A stretch of DNA of 64,000 nucleotides from Sphingomonas radiodurans (GTDB lineage Bacteria; Pseudomonadota; Alphaproteobacteria; Sphingomonadales; Sphingomonadaceae). Below, piece after piece: positions 17,815 to 26,418 of the stretch. The first letter of the stretch is position 1, and each line of letters begins with the position of its first letter. The position numbers and the translations under genes were made by a program. The stretch spans positions 930,001 through 994,000 of the forward strand of contig NZ_CP086594.1 of NCBI RefSeq assembly GCF_020866845.1. The letters run 5' to 3'. The notes beneath the pieces are model-generated. The model had not been told where the DNA came from. It made no database searches and was given only the letters and a program-made list of their open reading frames with translations.

Positions 17815-18341
17815 CGACCCAACCCTAGCCATAACGCGACCCTTCGCAGGATCAGCTTGTTGTATTCATTCACCAATGGCCCGAGCCGCTGGTCGCCGCG
17901 CACCCCGTCGCGCATGATCGCCACGTCGCGATCAAGCGCCGCGCCAAGCTCCATCCGCGCGCGCGCCATATGCCAGTCGGACGTCACCAGCCGCACCGAG
18001 CGATAGCGCCGCTCGCGCACCCAGCGCGCGGTCTCCTCGGCGTTCGAGCGCGTGTCGACCGCCTCGCGGCCGAGATCGACGCAGCAGGTGATCGCCGCGG
18101 CATGGCCGTTCGCCGCGATCAGGTCCGCCTTGCGCAGCCCGGTCGCCACACCGCTCACCAGCATCCGCTTGGCGCGACCCTGCTCGATCAGCGTCAGTCC
18201 GCGGACAATCCGACCGGCCCCACCGGTCGGCACGACGATCGCATCGGTCGTGCGCGCGTTGTCCGCCGGCTGCGCGAGCGTGAGCATGAAGACGGCGAAG
18301 CCGAGCCCCCATGCGATCGCCAGCAACGACAGGAAGCGCAT
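17811..18341 (-). CDS. YdcF family protein (DUF218/SanA-ElyC type)
   Basis: A 176-residue protein with an N-terminal membrane anchor (FLSLLAIAWGLGFAVFMLTLA) and a DUF218 domain facing the periplasm. The domain shows AIVVPTGGAGRIVRGLTLIEQG, then LVSGVA, DTRSNAEETARWV, and LVTSDWHMARARMEL. The family includes SanA and ElyC, which affect envelope integrity and peptidoglycan or lipid carrier metabolism. The reaction is not known. The ATG at 18341 starts two bases after the ftsX stop, and the gene overlaps plsC by four bases, so it is cotranscribed with ftsEX. Confidence 0.9.
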   Translation of the reverse strand: MRFLSLLAIAWGLGFAVFMLTLAQPADNARTTDAIVVPTGGAGRIVRGLTLIEQGRAKRMLVSGVATGLRKADLIAANGHAAAITCCVDLGREAVDTRSNAEETARWVRERRYRSVRLVTSDWHMARARMELGAALDRDVAIMRDGVRGDQRLGPLVNEYNKLILRRVALWLGLGR

Positions 18342-18343
18342 GA

Positions 18344-19234
18344 TCACAGCACGCGTCCCAGCGCCCGCGTCACCGCGAAGCGTGCCGCGACGGCCGCAAG
18401 CACCACGAAGCCGATCGGCAACAGCGCTAGCGTCACCCACCCGCCCGTCCCGAGCCCCGCCCCGCCTAGCAGTTCCGAGCCGAGCGCCGCCGCGCGATTG
18501 CCGACCAGCGCCACCGTCGCCAGCGCCGCAAGCCCGCCGATCGCACCGCCGATCGCCGCATCGCGCGCGATCCGCCGCTGGAACAGTCGCGCGACCTGCA
18601 CATCGGTCGAACCGAGCATATGCATTACCTCGATCGTCGGGCGGTGCGCCTCAAGCCCAGCTCGCGCCGCCAGCACCACCACCGCTGCCGTGGCCGTCGC
18701 CATCAGCAGCACGAGCACCACCGCGATAGCGACGACCAGATCGAGGAACCCCGCCACCGGCGTCATCCACGCCTCGTGCGCATCGACGCGCGCCGCCGGC
18801 GCCACTTGCCGCACCGCCGCGCGCACCCGCGCAACGGCCGCCGGATCGTCGCTCGTCAGATCGAGATCGATCATCGCCGGCACCGGCAGCTCGGGGTCAG
18901 CACCATCGTCGCCCAGCCACGGTCGCAACAGCGCAGCGAGCTGTTCGCGATCCACCGCCGCGGCCCGCCGCACGTCGGGCAACCTTTTCACCGTCGCGAG
19001 CACCCGCCCCGCCTCCGCCTCGCGCCGCGCCGGATCGCCGGCGACGATCTGCACCGTCGCGCGCCCGACCAGCTGGGTCTCCAGCGCGCTGGCAGCATTG
19101 CGCATCGCCAGGCCCAAGGCCGCACCCAGCACCGTCAGGAACAGCATGATCGCGATGACCCAGATCATCGCCCGCACCCCGCGCGCTTCGTCCAGGACGC
19201 GGTTGGTGCTGCCGTGACGTGGCGCGTCGCTCAT
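18344..19234 (-). CDS. ftsX: Cell division protein FtsX
   Basis: A 296-residue FtsX-type permease. A first membrane helix (about residues 22-44) is followed by a periplasmic domain of about 120 residues and then three further helices, the usual FtsX topology. The C-terminal part has LEAHRPTIEVMHMLGSTD, the conserved coupling region (EV..LG.T). FtsX pairs with the ATPase FtsE at the septum and controls peptidoglycan hydrolases. Its ATG overlaps the ftsE stop by four bases. Confidence 0.93.
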   Translation of the reverse strand: MSDAPRHGSTNRVLDEARGVRAMIWVIAIMLFLTVLGAALGLAMRNAASALETQLVGRATVQIVAGDPARREAEAGRVLATVKRLPDVRRAAAVDREQLAALLRPWLGDDGADPELPVPAMIDLDLTSDDPAAVARVRAAVRQVAPAARVDAHEAWMTPVAGFLDLVVAIAVVLVLLMATATAAVVVLAARAGLEAHRPTIEVMHMLGSTDVQVARLFQRRIARDAAIGGAIGGLAALATVALVGNRAAALGSELLGGAGLGTGGWVTLALLPIGFVVLAAVAARFAVTRALGRVL

Positions 19235-19935
19235 GCCGGGCGTGCCGGCGGATGCCGCAGCGTGCCCGCCGGATCACTCAGCCGGCCCTTCGACAGCCGC
19301 ATCATCTGCGCGCCGGGGATGCGGTTCATCAAGTGCAGGTCGTGCGTCGCGACCACCACCGTCGTGCCCAGCCGATTGAGCGAATCGAACAAAAGCAACA
19401 GCCGCTCCGCCATGTCGGGATCGACGTTACCGGTCGGCTCGTCCGCCACCAGCATCTCGGGCCGCGCGATCACCGCGCGCGCGATCGCCACGCGCTGCTG
19501 CTCGCCGCCCGACAGCGTCGCCGGCCGTGCATCGGCGCGATCGGCCAGCCCGACCCAGGCGAGCATCTCGCCCACCGGCCCGGCGATCTCGGCCTCGGTC
19601 ATGCCAGCGATGCGCAGCGGGAGTGCAACGTTATCGGCCGCTGACAAATGCGGCACAAGCCGGAAATCCTGAAAGACCACGCCAATCCGCCGACGAAATC
19701 CCGGCAGCCGCCCTCGCGGCATCATCACCGCATCCTCGCCGAACAGCCGGATGATCCCGCGGCTCGGCCGCTGCGCGAGATACAGCAGGCGCAGCAGCGA
19801 GGTCTTGCCCGCGCCGCTCGCGCCGGTGAGGAAGTAGAACGAGCCCGGCGCCAGCGAGAAGCTGACGTCCGACAGCGTCTCGGGCCCGTTGCCGTAGCGC
19901 AGCCCCACATTCTCGAACTGCACGATATTCGCCAT
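19231..19935 (-). CDS. ftsE: Cell division ATP-binding protein FtsE
   Basis: A 234-residue ABC ATPase. The Walker A motif is GASGAGKTS, the Q-loop region is IGVVFQDFRLVPHLSAADNV, the signature is LSGGEQQRVAIARA, and Walker B is MLVADEPTGNVD, followed by the switch histidine in VVATHD. It forms the FtsEX complex with the next gene product and recruits division and wall-hydrolysis proteins. It opens the ftsE-ftsX-ydcF-plsC operon. The 141-base gap to the divergent zinc-ribbon gene should contain its promoter. Confidence 0.95.
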   Translation of the reverse strand: MANIVQFENVGLRYGNGPETLSDVSFSLAPGSFYFLTGASGAGKTSLLRLLYLAQRPSRGIIRLFGEDAVMMPRGRLPGFRRRIGVVFQDFRLVPHLSAADNVALPLRIAGMTEAEIAGPVGEMLAWVGLADRADARPATLSGGEQQRVAIARAVIARPEMLVADEPTGNVDPDMAERLLLLFDSLNRLGTTVVVATHDLHLMNRIPGAQMMRLSKGRLSDPAGTLRHPPARPA

Positions 19936-20076
19936 TGCCGGCGCTGTTCAACCTTACGCTGTTCCGCTCGTCCCAGCCATCGCACGAGCAATGCCGACGC
20001 TTCAACCTCCGCTTGCATGGAACGCAATGGCGGTGTTTAGATTCAAGATGCTTCCAGTTTTCCGCGGCGTTGCGCA

Positions 20077-20841
20077 ATGATCCTTGAGTGCCCTGAATGC
20101 CGCACCCGCTATCTCGTGCCCGACAGTTCGATCGGAGCAGACGGGCGGACCGTGCGGTGCGCAAGCTGCCGCCACAGCTGGTTCCAGGCGCCGGACGCCC
20201 GCGCCGTCGAAGCAATCGCCGCCCAGCCCAAGCCGCCGGTCGCCGCGCCCCGACCTGTCACTCCGCCGTCCCCCGCTGCTGAGCCTGCGCCCGCCGCTCC
20301 CCCACCGCTCGCGAGCGCGCCCGTGCCACCGGTCGCCGCCGAGCCGGTCGATGCGCCACCGTCCGACACCGAATTCGATGCCTTCGCGCACCGCCCGCCG
20401 TTCCGCCCACGCATCAACCCCGCGCGCCGCTGGACGATCGCGGCGGTCGCTGCGGCAGTACTGATGCTCGTCGCCGTGGCGGCGATCCTCTGGACCAGCG
20501 CCCCCGGCCTCGCTGCGCAGCTTGGCCTCTCGTTCGGTCCGGCTGAATCGCCGCTGCGGCTCATCGACAACCCGATCGAACGGCGCGAGATCAACAACGG
20601 CAGCGAATTGTTCGCGGTCAGCGGCAAAGTGCTCAATCCCTCGAACGAGCGCCAGCGCGTGCCCGACATTCGCGCCGACCTGCGCGATGCGCAGGGCCGG
20701 ATCGTCTACAGCTGGACGATCATTCCGCAGCAGCGCAGCCTGTCGCCCAAGAGCGCGATCGACTTCAACTCCGCCAAGCTCGACGTGCCCGCCAGCTCGA
20801 AACGGCTCGAGCTCAGCTTTGCCGGCGAAGACGGTGGCTGA
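20077..20841 (+). CDS. MJ0042-type zinc-ribbon membrane protein
   Basis: A 254-residue protein starting with an MJ0042 zinc finger: two CxxC pairs in [12 protein letters not shown] and [12 protein letters not shown] long proline-alanine linker (about residues 45-115) follows, then a single membrane helix ([19 protein letters not shown]) and a C-terminal domain of about 110 residues. The last domain is the beta-sandwich (DUF3426-like) with [21 protein letters not shown]. The arrangement suggests a cytoplasmic zinc-ribbon joined to a periplasmic domain. The role of the family is unknown. Its final 29 bases overlap the end of the convergent MATE gene. Confidence 0.88.
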   Translation: MILECPECRTRYLVPDSSIGADGRTVRCASCRHSWFQAPDARAVEAIAAQPKPPVAAPRPVTPPSPAAEPAPAAPPPLASAPVPPVAAEPVDAPPSDTEFDAFAHRPPFRPRINPARRWTIAAVAAAVLMLVAVAAILWTSAPGLAAQLGLSFGPAESPLRLIDNPIERREINNGSELFAVSGKVLNPSNERQRVPDIRADLRDAQGRIVYSWTIIPQQRSLSPKSAIDFNSAKLDVPASSKRLELSFAGEDGG

Positions 20842-22180
20842 CGACGAGGAAGCGGCCTCCGTTCAGCGCAGCGGCGGCGACCATGCCCAAGCCTGACGCC
20901 CAGACGAGCCCCATCGGCCCATATCCCGACGCGATTAGCCACCAGCCGAGCCCGCCGGTGACGACGAAGAACGCGACGATCCCGTTCAGACCAGCCGCCA
21001 CCTGATCGCCGAGCGAGCGCAGCGCGTAGACGAACACCACCTGCACCCCGTCGAACACGATGAACGGCAACCACGGCAACAGCATCGCCGCCGCCAGCAG
21101 CGTCACTGGCGGCTCAGCCGGGAACAGCGCCACGACCGACGCGCGGAACACGATCAGCGTCACCGCCACCAGCCCCAGCGCCGCGATTGTCGCGCCGATC
21201 GCTATGGCGACCCGCCCGCCCGCTTGCCGCGGCGCGCCCTCCCCCACCGCATTGCCCGCCCGCACGCCCGCCGCCGAGGCGAAGCCCATCGCGATGGCGA
21301 ACGTCACATTGTGGATCGAGAAGACGATCTGGAAGGCATGCGCCGCCGCCTCGCCAATTTGCGTCGACAGCGCGATCAGGATCGAGAAGCCGGCCAGTTC
21401 CAGCCCCGCGGCAAGCGCCGGCACCACCCCGAACCACGCGATCCTCCCCGCGCCGCGCAGCGTGCCGCGCCACGCCGCGAACCCCCACTGCCGCAATCCA
21501 CGCTCGCGCGCCCGCGGCACGGCGAGCGCGGCGCCAACCATCGCCACCCCGCCGACGCACGAGGCGCTCGCCGTCGCCAGCCCTGCTCCTACCGCGCCCA
21601 TCGCCGGCAGCCCGGCCTGTCCGGTCGCCAGCATCCAGGCGAGCAGCGCGTTGAGCGGCATGATCGACAGGTTTACCGCCGCCACCATCCGCGGCCGGCT
21701 GATCCCCTCCAGAAAGAAGCTCGCCGCCACCAGCGCGAGTTGGAACGGATAACTCAGTGCGATCACCCGCACGACCGCGGCGCCCGGCACAACCAGCGGT
21801 TCGGCCACGCCGACGAAGCGCAGCAGCGGCACCGCGCCGAAGAACAGCACCGCCGCCATCGCCGCGCCCAGCGTCACGCCGAACACCAGCCCCTCGCGCA
21901 ACACCGCGCCCGTCCGCGGCAGATCGCCCGCACCGTCCGCACGCGACGCAAAGACGAGGATGCCCGACAGCCACGACAGCGAAGCGACGATGCCGATGAA
22001 GGTGATCGCCCGGCTAGCGGACAGCGCCGCCACCTCGTGAACCCCGGTCAGCCCGACCACGATCACGTCGGTGACGTGGAGCACCGTCCAGTTGAGGCTC
22101 GTCAGCATCACCGGCCAGGCCAGCGCCAGGATGCGACGCGCTTCGCCACCGCGATCGATGCTGCTCCCCCCGCGCTCCAT
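20813..22180 (-). CDS. MATE family efflux transporter
   Basis: A 455-residue inner-membrane protein with about 12 helices in two homologous halves, matching MATE exporters that use Na+ or H+ gradients. The N-terminus shows [27 protein letters not shown], and later [19 protein letters not shown] and [17 protein letters not shown] (the usual GVRVGNALGAG region). The substrates may be cationic compounds or toxic metabolites but cannot be inferred. ATG start, encoded alone. Confidence 0.92.
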   Translation of the reverse strand: MERGGSSIDRGGEARRILALAWPVMLTSLNWTVLHVTDVIVVGLTGVHEVAALSASRAITFIGIVASLSWLSGILVFASRADGAGDLPRTGAVLREGLVFGVTLGAAMAAVLFFGAVPLLRFVGVAEPLVVPGAAVVRVIALSYPFQLALVAASFFLEGISRPRMVAAVNLSIMPLNALLAWMLATGQAGLPAMGAVGAGLATASASCVGGVAMVGAALAVPRARERGLRQWGFAAWRGTLRGAGRIAWFGVVPALAAGLELAGFSILIALSTQIGEAAAHAFQIVFSIHNVTFAIAMGFASAAGVRAGNAVGEGAPRQAGGRVAIAIGATIAALGLVAVTLIVFRASVVALFPAEPPVTLLAAAMLLPWLPFIVFDGVQVVFVYALRSLGDQVAAGLNGIVAFFVVTGGLGWWLIASGYGPMGLVWASGLGMVAAAALNGGRFLVVSHRLRRQS

Positions 22181-22281
22181 CTTTTCGCGCTAGCGGTGCG
22201 CGGCGGCCATTGCCAGCCTCGGAAACCCCTGTTAATGGCGCCCTCCTCCCAGCCACCGGGCCTGCCCGGCGGACATCACGT

Positions 22282-22368
22282 GCGGTCGTGGCGGAACTGG
22301 TAGACGCGCAACGTTGAGGTCGTTGTGGCCGAAAGGCCGTGGAAGTTCGAGTCTTCTCGACCGCACCA
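22282..22368 (+). tRNA. tRNA-Leu, anticodon GAG
   Basis: An 87-base tRNA with a long variable arm. The acceptor strands GCGGTCG and CGACCGC pair perfectly, followed by discriminator A and an encoded CCA. The anticodon stem is CAACG/CGTTG around loop TTGAGGT, giving anticodon GAG. The D-arm is GCGGAACTGGTAGACGC. The T-arm carries TTCGAGT. The long variable arm is typical of class II tRNA-Leu. No intron is present. Confidence 0.97.
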
Positions 22369-22530
22369 CTTAGTCATTCGATGACTGAAGATTATCCAAA
22401 AGCTGATGAGTGAGCCGCCCGAACAGGGCGCAGAACCGCGCCTGCCTGCCGCGCATAGAGTCGCTGACTTCATCCGTTCGAGCGGTTATTCGACAAGGCA
22501 TGCGTTTGTGCCACTATTCCCAGGTGCCTC

Positions 22531-22788
22531 ATGTCCGATGATTATGACCGCGGCCGACGAGATGGGCTGCGCCTCGCCCTGACGGTGCTGACCGCGGAGG
22601 AGGCCAAATGGGCGGCATTGCTCGGCGAAAGCCGGTCGTGGCGCACCAATGCGACGCGCGAAGTCCGGCACAAGACGCTCCAGATCGCGCAGCAGCGGAT
22701 CACGACCGTCCTGAACCGCCTTACGCCAAAGAACAGTGCCGAAATGGACCCCGAACTGGCGGCGGCCCTCGGACGGGTTGGCCTTTGA
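22531..22788 (+). CDS. Small hypothetical protein (85 aa)
   Basis: An 85-residue charged, helical protein with ATG start. Its sequence has ordinary coding character (YDRGRRDGLRLALTVLTAEEA, then KTLQIAQQRITTVLNRL). No family is recognised. It resembles small cytoplasmic coiled or helical proteins without a signal or membrane segment. It lies 162 bases after the tRNA, and that gap shows only a short AGTCAT/ATGACT inverted repeat. It is convergent with the DUF3253 gene. Confidence 0.6.
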   Translation: MSDDYDRGRRDGLRLALTVLTAEEAKWAALLGESRSWRTNATREVRHKTLQIAQQRITTVLNRLTPKNSAEMDPELAAALGRVGL

Positions 22789-22812
22789 CGCCGTCGGATC
22801 GCACCCCGCTCG

Positions 22813-23076
22813 CTACGCCAAGTCGCTCAAACCAATCCGATACGGCCCGCTGCGCACCGCGAGCGTCCGCCCCTTCCAGCTGAGCCGCACCCGCCGCTCG
22901 TCAACCAGGCGATCGACCGCCGCATGAACCAGCGGCATTATGCCGCGCCAGTCGGCCGCCGACCCAGCTGCAGTCGCCAAGCCCCGCGCTACCTCACTGG
23001 GGCAGACCGTTGCGCCGGGCGCGCGCTTGGCAAGAAGCGCCAGCGTGGCGCCCCGCGCATCATCGGCCTCGATCAT
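22813..23076 (-). CDS. DUF3253 domain protein
   Basis: This small protein of 87 residues is recognised by LAKRAPGATVCPSEVARGL, then DWRGIMPLVHAAVDRLVDERRVRLSW and GPYRIGL. That is the DUF3253 pattern, a winged-helix-like fold often found as a single domain. Its function is unknown. The ATG at 23076 is chosen for its GAAGGG ribosome-binding site. A GTG at 23097 would add seven residues. It stands between two plus-strand genes. Confidence 0.82.
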   Translation of the reverse strand: MIEADDARGATLALLAKRAPGATVCPSEVARGLATAAGSAADWRGIMPLVHAAVDRLVDERRVRLSWKGRTLAVRSGPYRIGLSDLA

Positions 23077-23240
23077 CGCCCTTCGCTCCGATACCACCTG
23101 ACACCCGGAATCGGGTTGTGAGAACCACCGTCAAGCTACTAGCGACGCTCTTGCGCGTTTGAAGCGTTCTTCACGAAGGGCCGCAAGATGACCACCCACG
23201 CCGTGCCGACCCGTCAATGTGAGCTCGGCGGTTGAGCCCG

Positions 23241-23714
23241 ATGGGAAACGGATCAACGCCGCCATCATCGTCACTCCCGCGTCGCGCTCGGCTGCTGGGC
23301 TATGCCGGGTTGCTGCCACAAGCCGCGGTCGTTGCCCTGCTGGCATCTGGATCGACGTGGTGGCGCTTCGCCGCACTGTCGCTCGGCTATGCCTATGCGG
23401 CCATCATCCTCAGCTTCCTCGGCGGCATGTGGTGGGGCCTCGCCGCAAGTCGGCCCGACCGCTGCCCCGCCTGGGTATGGCCCGTCGCCGTCGCACCATC
23501 GCTGGTCGCCCTCGCCACCGCCATCCCATGGGCAGTCGGCGCCGCGTGGCCGGGGCCATCGCTGGCGCTCCTTGGCGTGTCGTTGCTCCTCAGCCCGTTG
23601 GTCGATCGGCGGCTCGTCGCGGCGGGGGTGGCACCCGGCTGGTGGATGTCGCTGCGTGTACCGCTGTCGATCGGACTGGGCCTGCTCACGCTGGCCGTTG
23701 CCGCGATGGGGTAA
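23241..23714 (+). CDS. DUF3429 family membrane protein
   Basis: A membrane protein of 157 residues with about five helices, matching DUF3429. It shows LLGYAGLLPQAAVV, SLGYAYAAIILSFLGGMWWG (the family signature), and APSLVALATAIPW. A TTG at 23232 would add three residues. The function is unknown; the family is widespread in proteobacteria. It lies 64 bases upstream of the BLUF gene on the same strand and could be cotranscribed with it. Confidence 0.85.
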   Translation: MGNGSTPPSSSLPRRARLLGYAGLLPQAAVVALLASGSTWWRFAALSLGYAYAAIILSFLGGMWWGLAASRPDRCPAWVWPVAVAPSLVALATAIPWAVGAAWPGPSLALLGVSLLLSPLVDRRLVAAGVAPGWWMSLRVPLSIGLGLLTLAVAAMG

Positions 23715-23778
23715 GTCGTCCGGCGCTGGTCGATGCGGCCGGAATAGCGTAGCGCATCGCTGAAGGGGAGCCGCAGTC

Positions 23779-24180
23779 ATGGTCACGCAATTGATCTACA
23801 TGTCGGAGCCATTCGGCTATGACAGCGCCATATTATCGGCGATCCTGTCGACCGCGCGCCGGAACAACGCGCGCAACGGGGTCACCGGCGCGCTGATCTG
23901 CCGCGACGACATCTATCTTCAGCTGATCGAAGGCGACGCGGCGGCGATCGACGCGCTGTACGCCCGCATCTTGCGCGATGACCGGCACCTCGACGTGGTC
24001 CTGCTCAATCGTGCGGAGGTGCCCGACCGCGTCTTCCCCGATTGGGCGATGCTGCATGATCCGGCGCACTCCTGGCTCTGGACGCCCGAGGAAGTTGCCC
24101 GCGGCGCGGTCCGGCGGGCCACGCCGGAGGCGCTGCAACAGATATTCACGCGCGCCGCTTCCGACGCCTCCGCAGCCTGA
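23779..24180 (+). CDS. BLUF-domain blue-light photoreceptor
   Basis: This is a single-domain BLUF protein of 133 residues that binds FAD and senses blue light. The flavin-binding residues can be seen: Tyr7 in QLIYMSE, Asn30 in TARRNNARNGVTGAL, and Gln48 in IYLQLIEGD, the three that form the light-switchable hydrogen-bond network. A tryptophan near residue 89 corresponds to the late conserved Trp region. A strong AAGGGGAG ribosome-binding site lies nine bases upstream. There is no effector domain, so the output must be through a partner. It heads a same-strand run with an 8-vinyl reductase, a hydrolase and a cobalamin-domain protein, which suggests light control of pigment genes. Confidence 0.93.
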   Translation: MVTQLIYMSEPFGYDSAILSAILSTARRNNARNGVTGALICRDDIYLQLIEGDAAAIDALYARILRDDRHLDVVLLNRAEVPDRVFPDWAMLHDPAHSWLWTPEEVARGAVRRATPEALQQIFTRAASDASAA

Positions 24181-24223
24181 CGCACGGACAACCGCGACAC
24201 GTAGCGTATAGCGCGGATAGGAT

Positions 24224-25288
24224 ATGATGACGGGCAACGACACTGCCGGCTTTGATACCAATGCACTGGCGCCATCGCCTGCCCCCCTACACCCGAACTC
24301 ACGCCGACGGATATGCCTGCTGGGCGCCACCGGCACGATCGGCCGTGCAACCGCCGCAGCGCTCGTCGGGCGCGGACATGACGTTGTATGTTTCGTCCGG
24401 CCACGCGCCGGCGTCGATGGCTCGCTGACCCCGGCTGCCGCCGCCCAACTTTTTCCCGAAGCCACCGTGAAGGTTGTGGATGTCACCGATCCTCAATCGC
24501 TGGCGCGCGATGGCTTCGCCGGCGAGCGCTTCGACGCCGTGGTGTCCTGCATGGCGTCGAGAACCGGAACGCCGACGGACGCCTGGGCGATCGATCACAG
24601 CGCGCATCTGAACGTGCTCGAAGCAGCGCAGCAGGCCGGCGTGCGCCATTTCGTCCTGCTCTCGGCGATCTGCGTCCAGAAGCCGCTGCTCGGTTTCCAG
24701 CGCGCCAAGCTGGCGTTCGAGGCGGCGCTGATCAAGTCGGGCCTGCGCTATTCGATCGTCCGCCCCACCGCCTTCTTCAAATCGCTGTCGGGTCAGATCG
24801 AGCGCGTCCGCAGAGGCCGCCCCTTCCTGATCTTCGGCGACGGAACGCTCACCGCCTGCAAGCCGATCAGCGACGGCGATCTGGCGGACTTCATCGCAGA
24901 TTGCCTGACGGATGAAAGCCGCTGGAACCGCATCCTGCCAATTGCCGGGCCGGGCGATGCCATCACGCCACGCCAGCAAGGCGAATTGCTGTTCGCGATG
25001 CTCGGCCGCCCGCCCCGCTTCCGCTCGGTTCCCGTGGCCATGCTGGACGTCATCGCCGGCAGCCTGCGCTTGCTTGGCAGGATCGCCCCACCGCTGGCGG
25101 AAAAGGCCGAACTCGCCCGGATCGGTCGCTATTACGCCACCGAGTCGATGCTGGTGCTCGACCCGAAAACCGCCCGCTACGATGCGGCCGCGACGCCATC
25201 GACCGGATCGGAAACCCTGCCGGACTTCTACCGCGCCGTCCTCGCCGGGGCTGCCGCGCCCGAACGGGGTGATCATGCGGTCTTCTGA
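24224..25288 (+). CDS. bciA: Divinyl (proto)chlorophyllide a 8-vinyl reductase, BciA type
   Basis: A 354-residue NADPH-dependent reductase of the extended/atypical SDR fold, which reduces the C8 vinyl group in (bacterio)chlorophyll synthesis. The Rossmann motif GATGTIGR is at about residue 34. Family signatures follow: VVSCMASRTGTPTDAW, LNVLEAAQQAGVRHFVLLSA, KPLLGFQRAKLAFE, and SIVRPTAFFKSLSGQ with FGDGTLTACKPISDGDLA. These features separate BciA from generic NmrA-like proteins. An N-terminal extension of about 28 residues is present. The stop overlaps the next gene by 14 bases. Its presence implies the host makes bacteriochlorophyll, although no other bch or puf genes are in the window. Confidence 0.9.
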   Translation: MMTGNDTAGFDTNALAPSPAPLHPNSRRRICLLGATGTIGRATAAALVGRGHDVVCFVRPRAGVDGSLTPAAAAQLFPEATVKVVDVTDPQSLARDGFAGERFDAVVSCMASRTGTPTDAWAIDHSAHLNVLEAAQQAGVRHFVLLSAICVQKPLLGFQRAKLAFEAALIKSGLRYSIVRPTAFFKSLSGQIERVRRGRPFLIFGDGTLTACKPISDGDLADFIADCLTDESRWNRILPIAGPGDAITPRQQGELLFAMLGRPPRFRSVPVAMLDVIAGSLRLLGRIAPPLAEKAELARIGRYYATESMLVLDPKTARYDAAATPSTGSETLPDFYRAVLAGAAAPERGDHAVF

Positions 25289-26273
25289 TGCGGCACCCGC
25301 CCTTGATGCAAACCCAGCGGAGACGCGCTTGCCCCGACCAAAGAAGATGCGGACTGTCCTGAAGTGGGTGGCGGGCGCGGCCGTTCTCGGGCTCGGCGCA
25401 GTAACGCTCTGGCTCTACGCGCCGGACAAGCCCCGCCCTGCCCTCGAAGCGATGTACCCCGGCGAGTATCGTACGATCAGCGGCCTGCGCATGCGCCTGC
25501 GCAATACCGGCCCTCACGACAAACCCGCGGTGATCCTGCTGCATGGCTTCGGCGCGAGCCTCGACACGTGGGAACCATGGGCCCGCGCGCTTTCCGACCA
25601 GTTTCGCGTCATTCGGCTCGATCTGCCGGGCTTCGGCCTCACGGGCCCCGACCCCACCGGCGACTATTCCGACGCGCGGGCGCTGACACTGCTCGTCGCG
25701 CTGATGGATCAGCTCGGGGTGGAGCGCGCCAGCGTGATCGGCAACTCGCTAGGCGGGCGCATTGCCTGGAATTTCGCTGCCGCGCATCCCGACCGGGTCC
25801 GATCGCTGGTCCTGATCTCACCCGACGGCTTCGCGAGCCCGGGCTTCGAATATGGCAAGGCGCCGCAAGTGCCGATGATGATGCAGGCGCTGCCCTATGT
25901 CGCGCCGCGCGGCGCCTTGAAGGGCAACCTCGCCGCTGCTTATGCGGACCCGGCAGCGCTGCAGGAAACTACCCTCACCCGCTATCGCGACATGCTGCTG
26001 GCACCCGGCGTGCGACGCGCAATGCTGGCGCGGATGGAGCAGACCGTCTTGCGCAGTCCAGGTCCAATATTGGCCCGGATAAAGGCCCCCACGCTCCTGA
26101 TCTGGGGCGAGAAGGATGGCATGATCCCAATCAGCAACGCAGCCGATTACTTGCGTCTTCTGCCAAACGCGCGGCTGGTACGCCTGCCGAACCTCGGGCA
26201 TCTGCCGTTCGAAGAAAATCCGGGTACGTCGCTTCCCCCGGTACAACAATTCTTGTCCACCGAGACGAACTAA
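25275..26273 (+). CDS. Alpha/beta hydrolase, membrane-anchored
   Basis: A 332-residue alpha/beta hydrolase. A helix near residues 29-47 (VLKWVAGAAVLGLGAVTLWLY) anchors it in the membrane. The oxyanion motif is LLHGFGAS, the nucleophile elbow is GNSLGG (GxSxG), the acid is in WGEKDGMIP, and the catalytic histidine is in LPNLGHLPFEENP. Similar hydrolases (BchO type) occur in photosynthesis gene clusters, but this one cannot be assigned with confidence. The start at 25275 overlaps the end of bciA by 14 bases, which implies coupling. An ATG at 25347 would remove the first 24 residues. Confidence 0.85.
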   Translation: MRSSDAAPALDANPAETRLPRPKKMRTVLKWVAGAAVLGLGAVTLWLYAPDKPRPALEAMYPGEYRTISGLRMRLRNTGPHDKPAVILLHGFGASLDTWEPWARALSDQFRVIRLDLPGFGLTGPDPTGDYSDARALTLLVALMDQLGVERASVIGNSLGGRIAWNFAAAHPDRVRSLVLISPDGFASPGFEYGKAPQVPMMMQALPYVAPRGALKGNLAAAYADPAALQETTLTRYRDMLLAPGVRRAMLARMEQTVLRSPGPILARIKAPTLLIWGEKDGMIPISNAADYLRLLPNARLVRLPNLGHLPFEENPGTSLPPVQQFLSTETN

Positions 26274-26418
26274 CGCGAGCATGCTCCGCTAGATAACAAC
26301 AAGCGGGTCGACCGCACGCCTGCGGTCAGGGGATCGATCTTCGCTATCGACATGTCCGGCGCAATATGGTGATCTGGTATCGGGAGACGTCGAACGGCGG
26401 CGGGCAAAGGAAAAACCG

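Noticed and set aside
23715..26418. PpsR-type TGT-N12-ACA sites near the BLUF, bciA and B12-domain genes
   Set aside because: None was found in the intergenic stretches on inspection.
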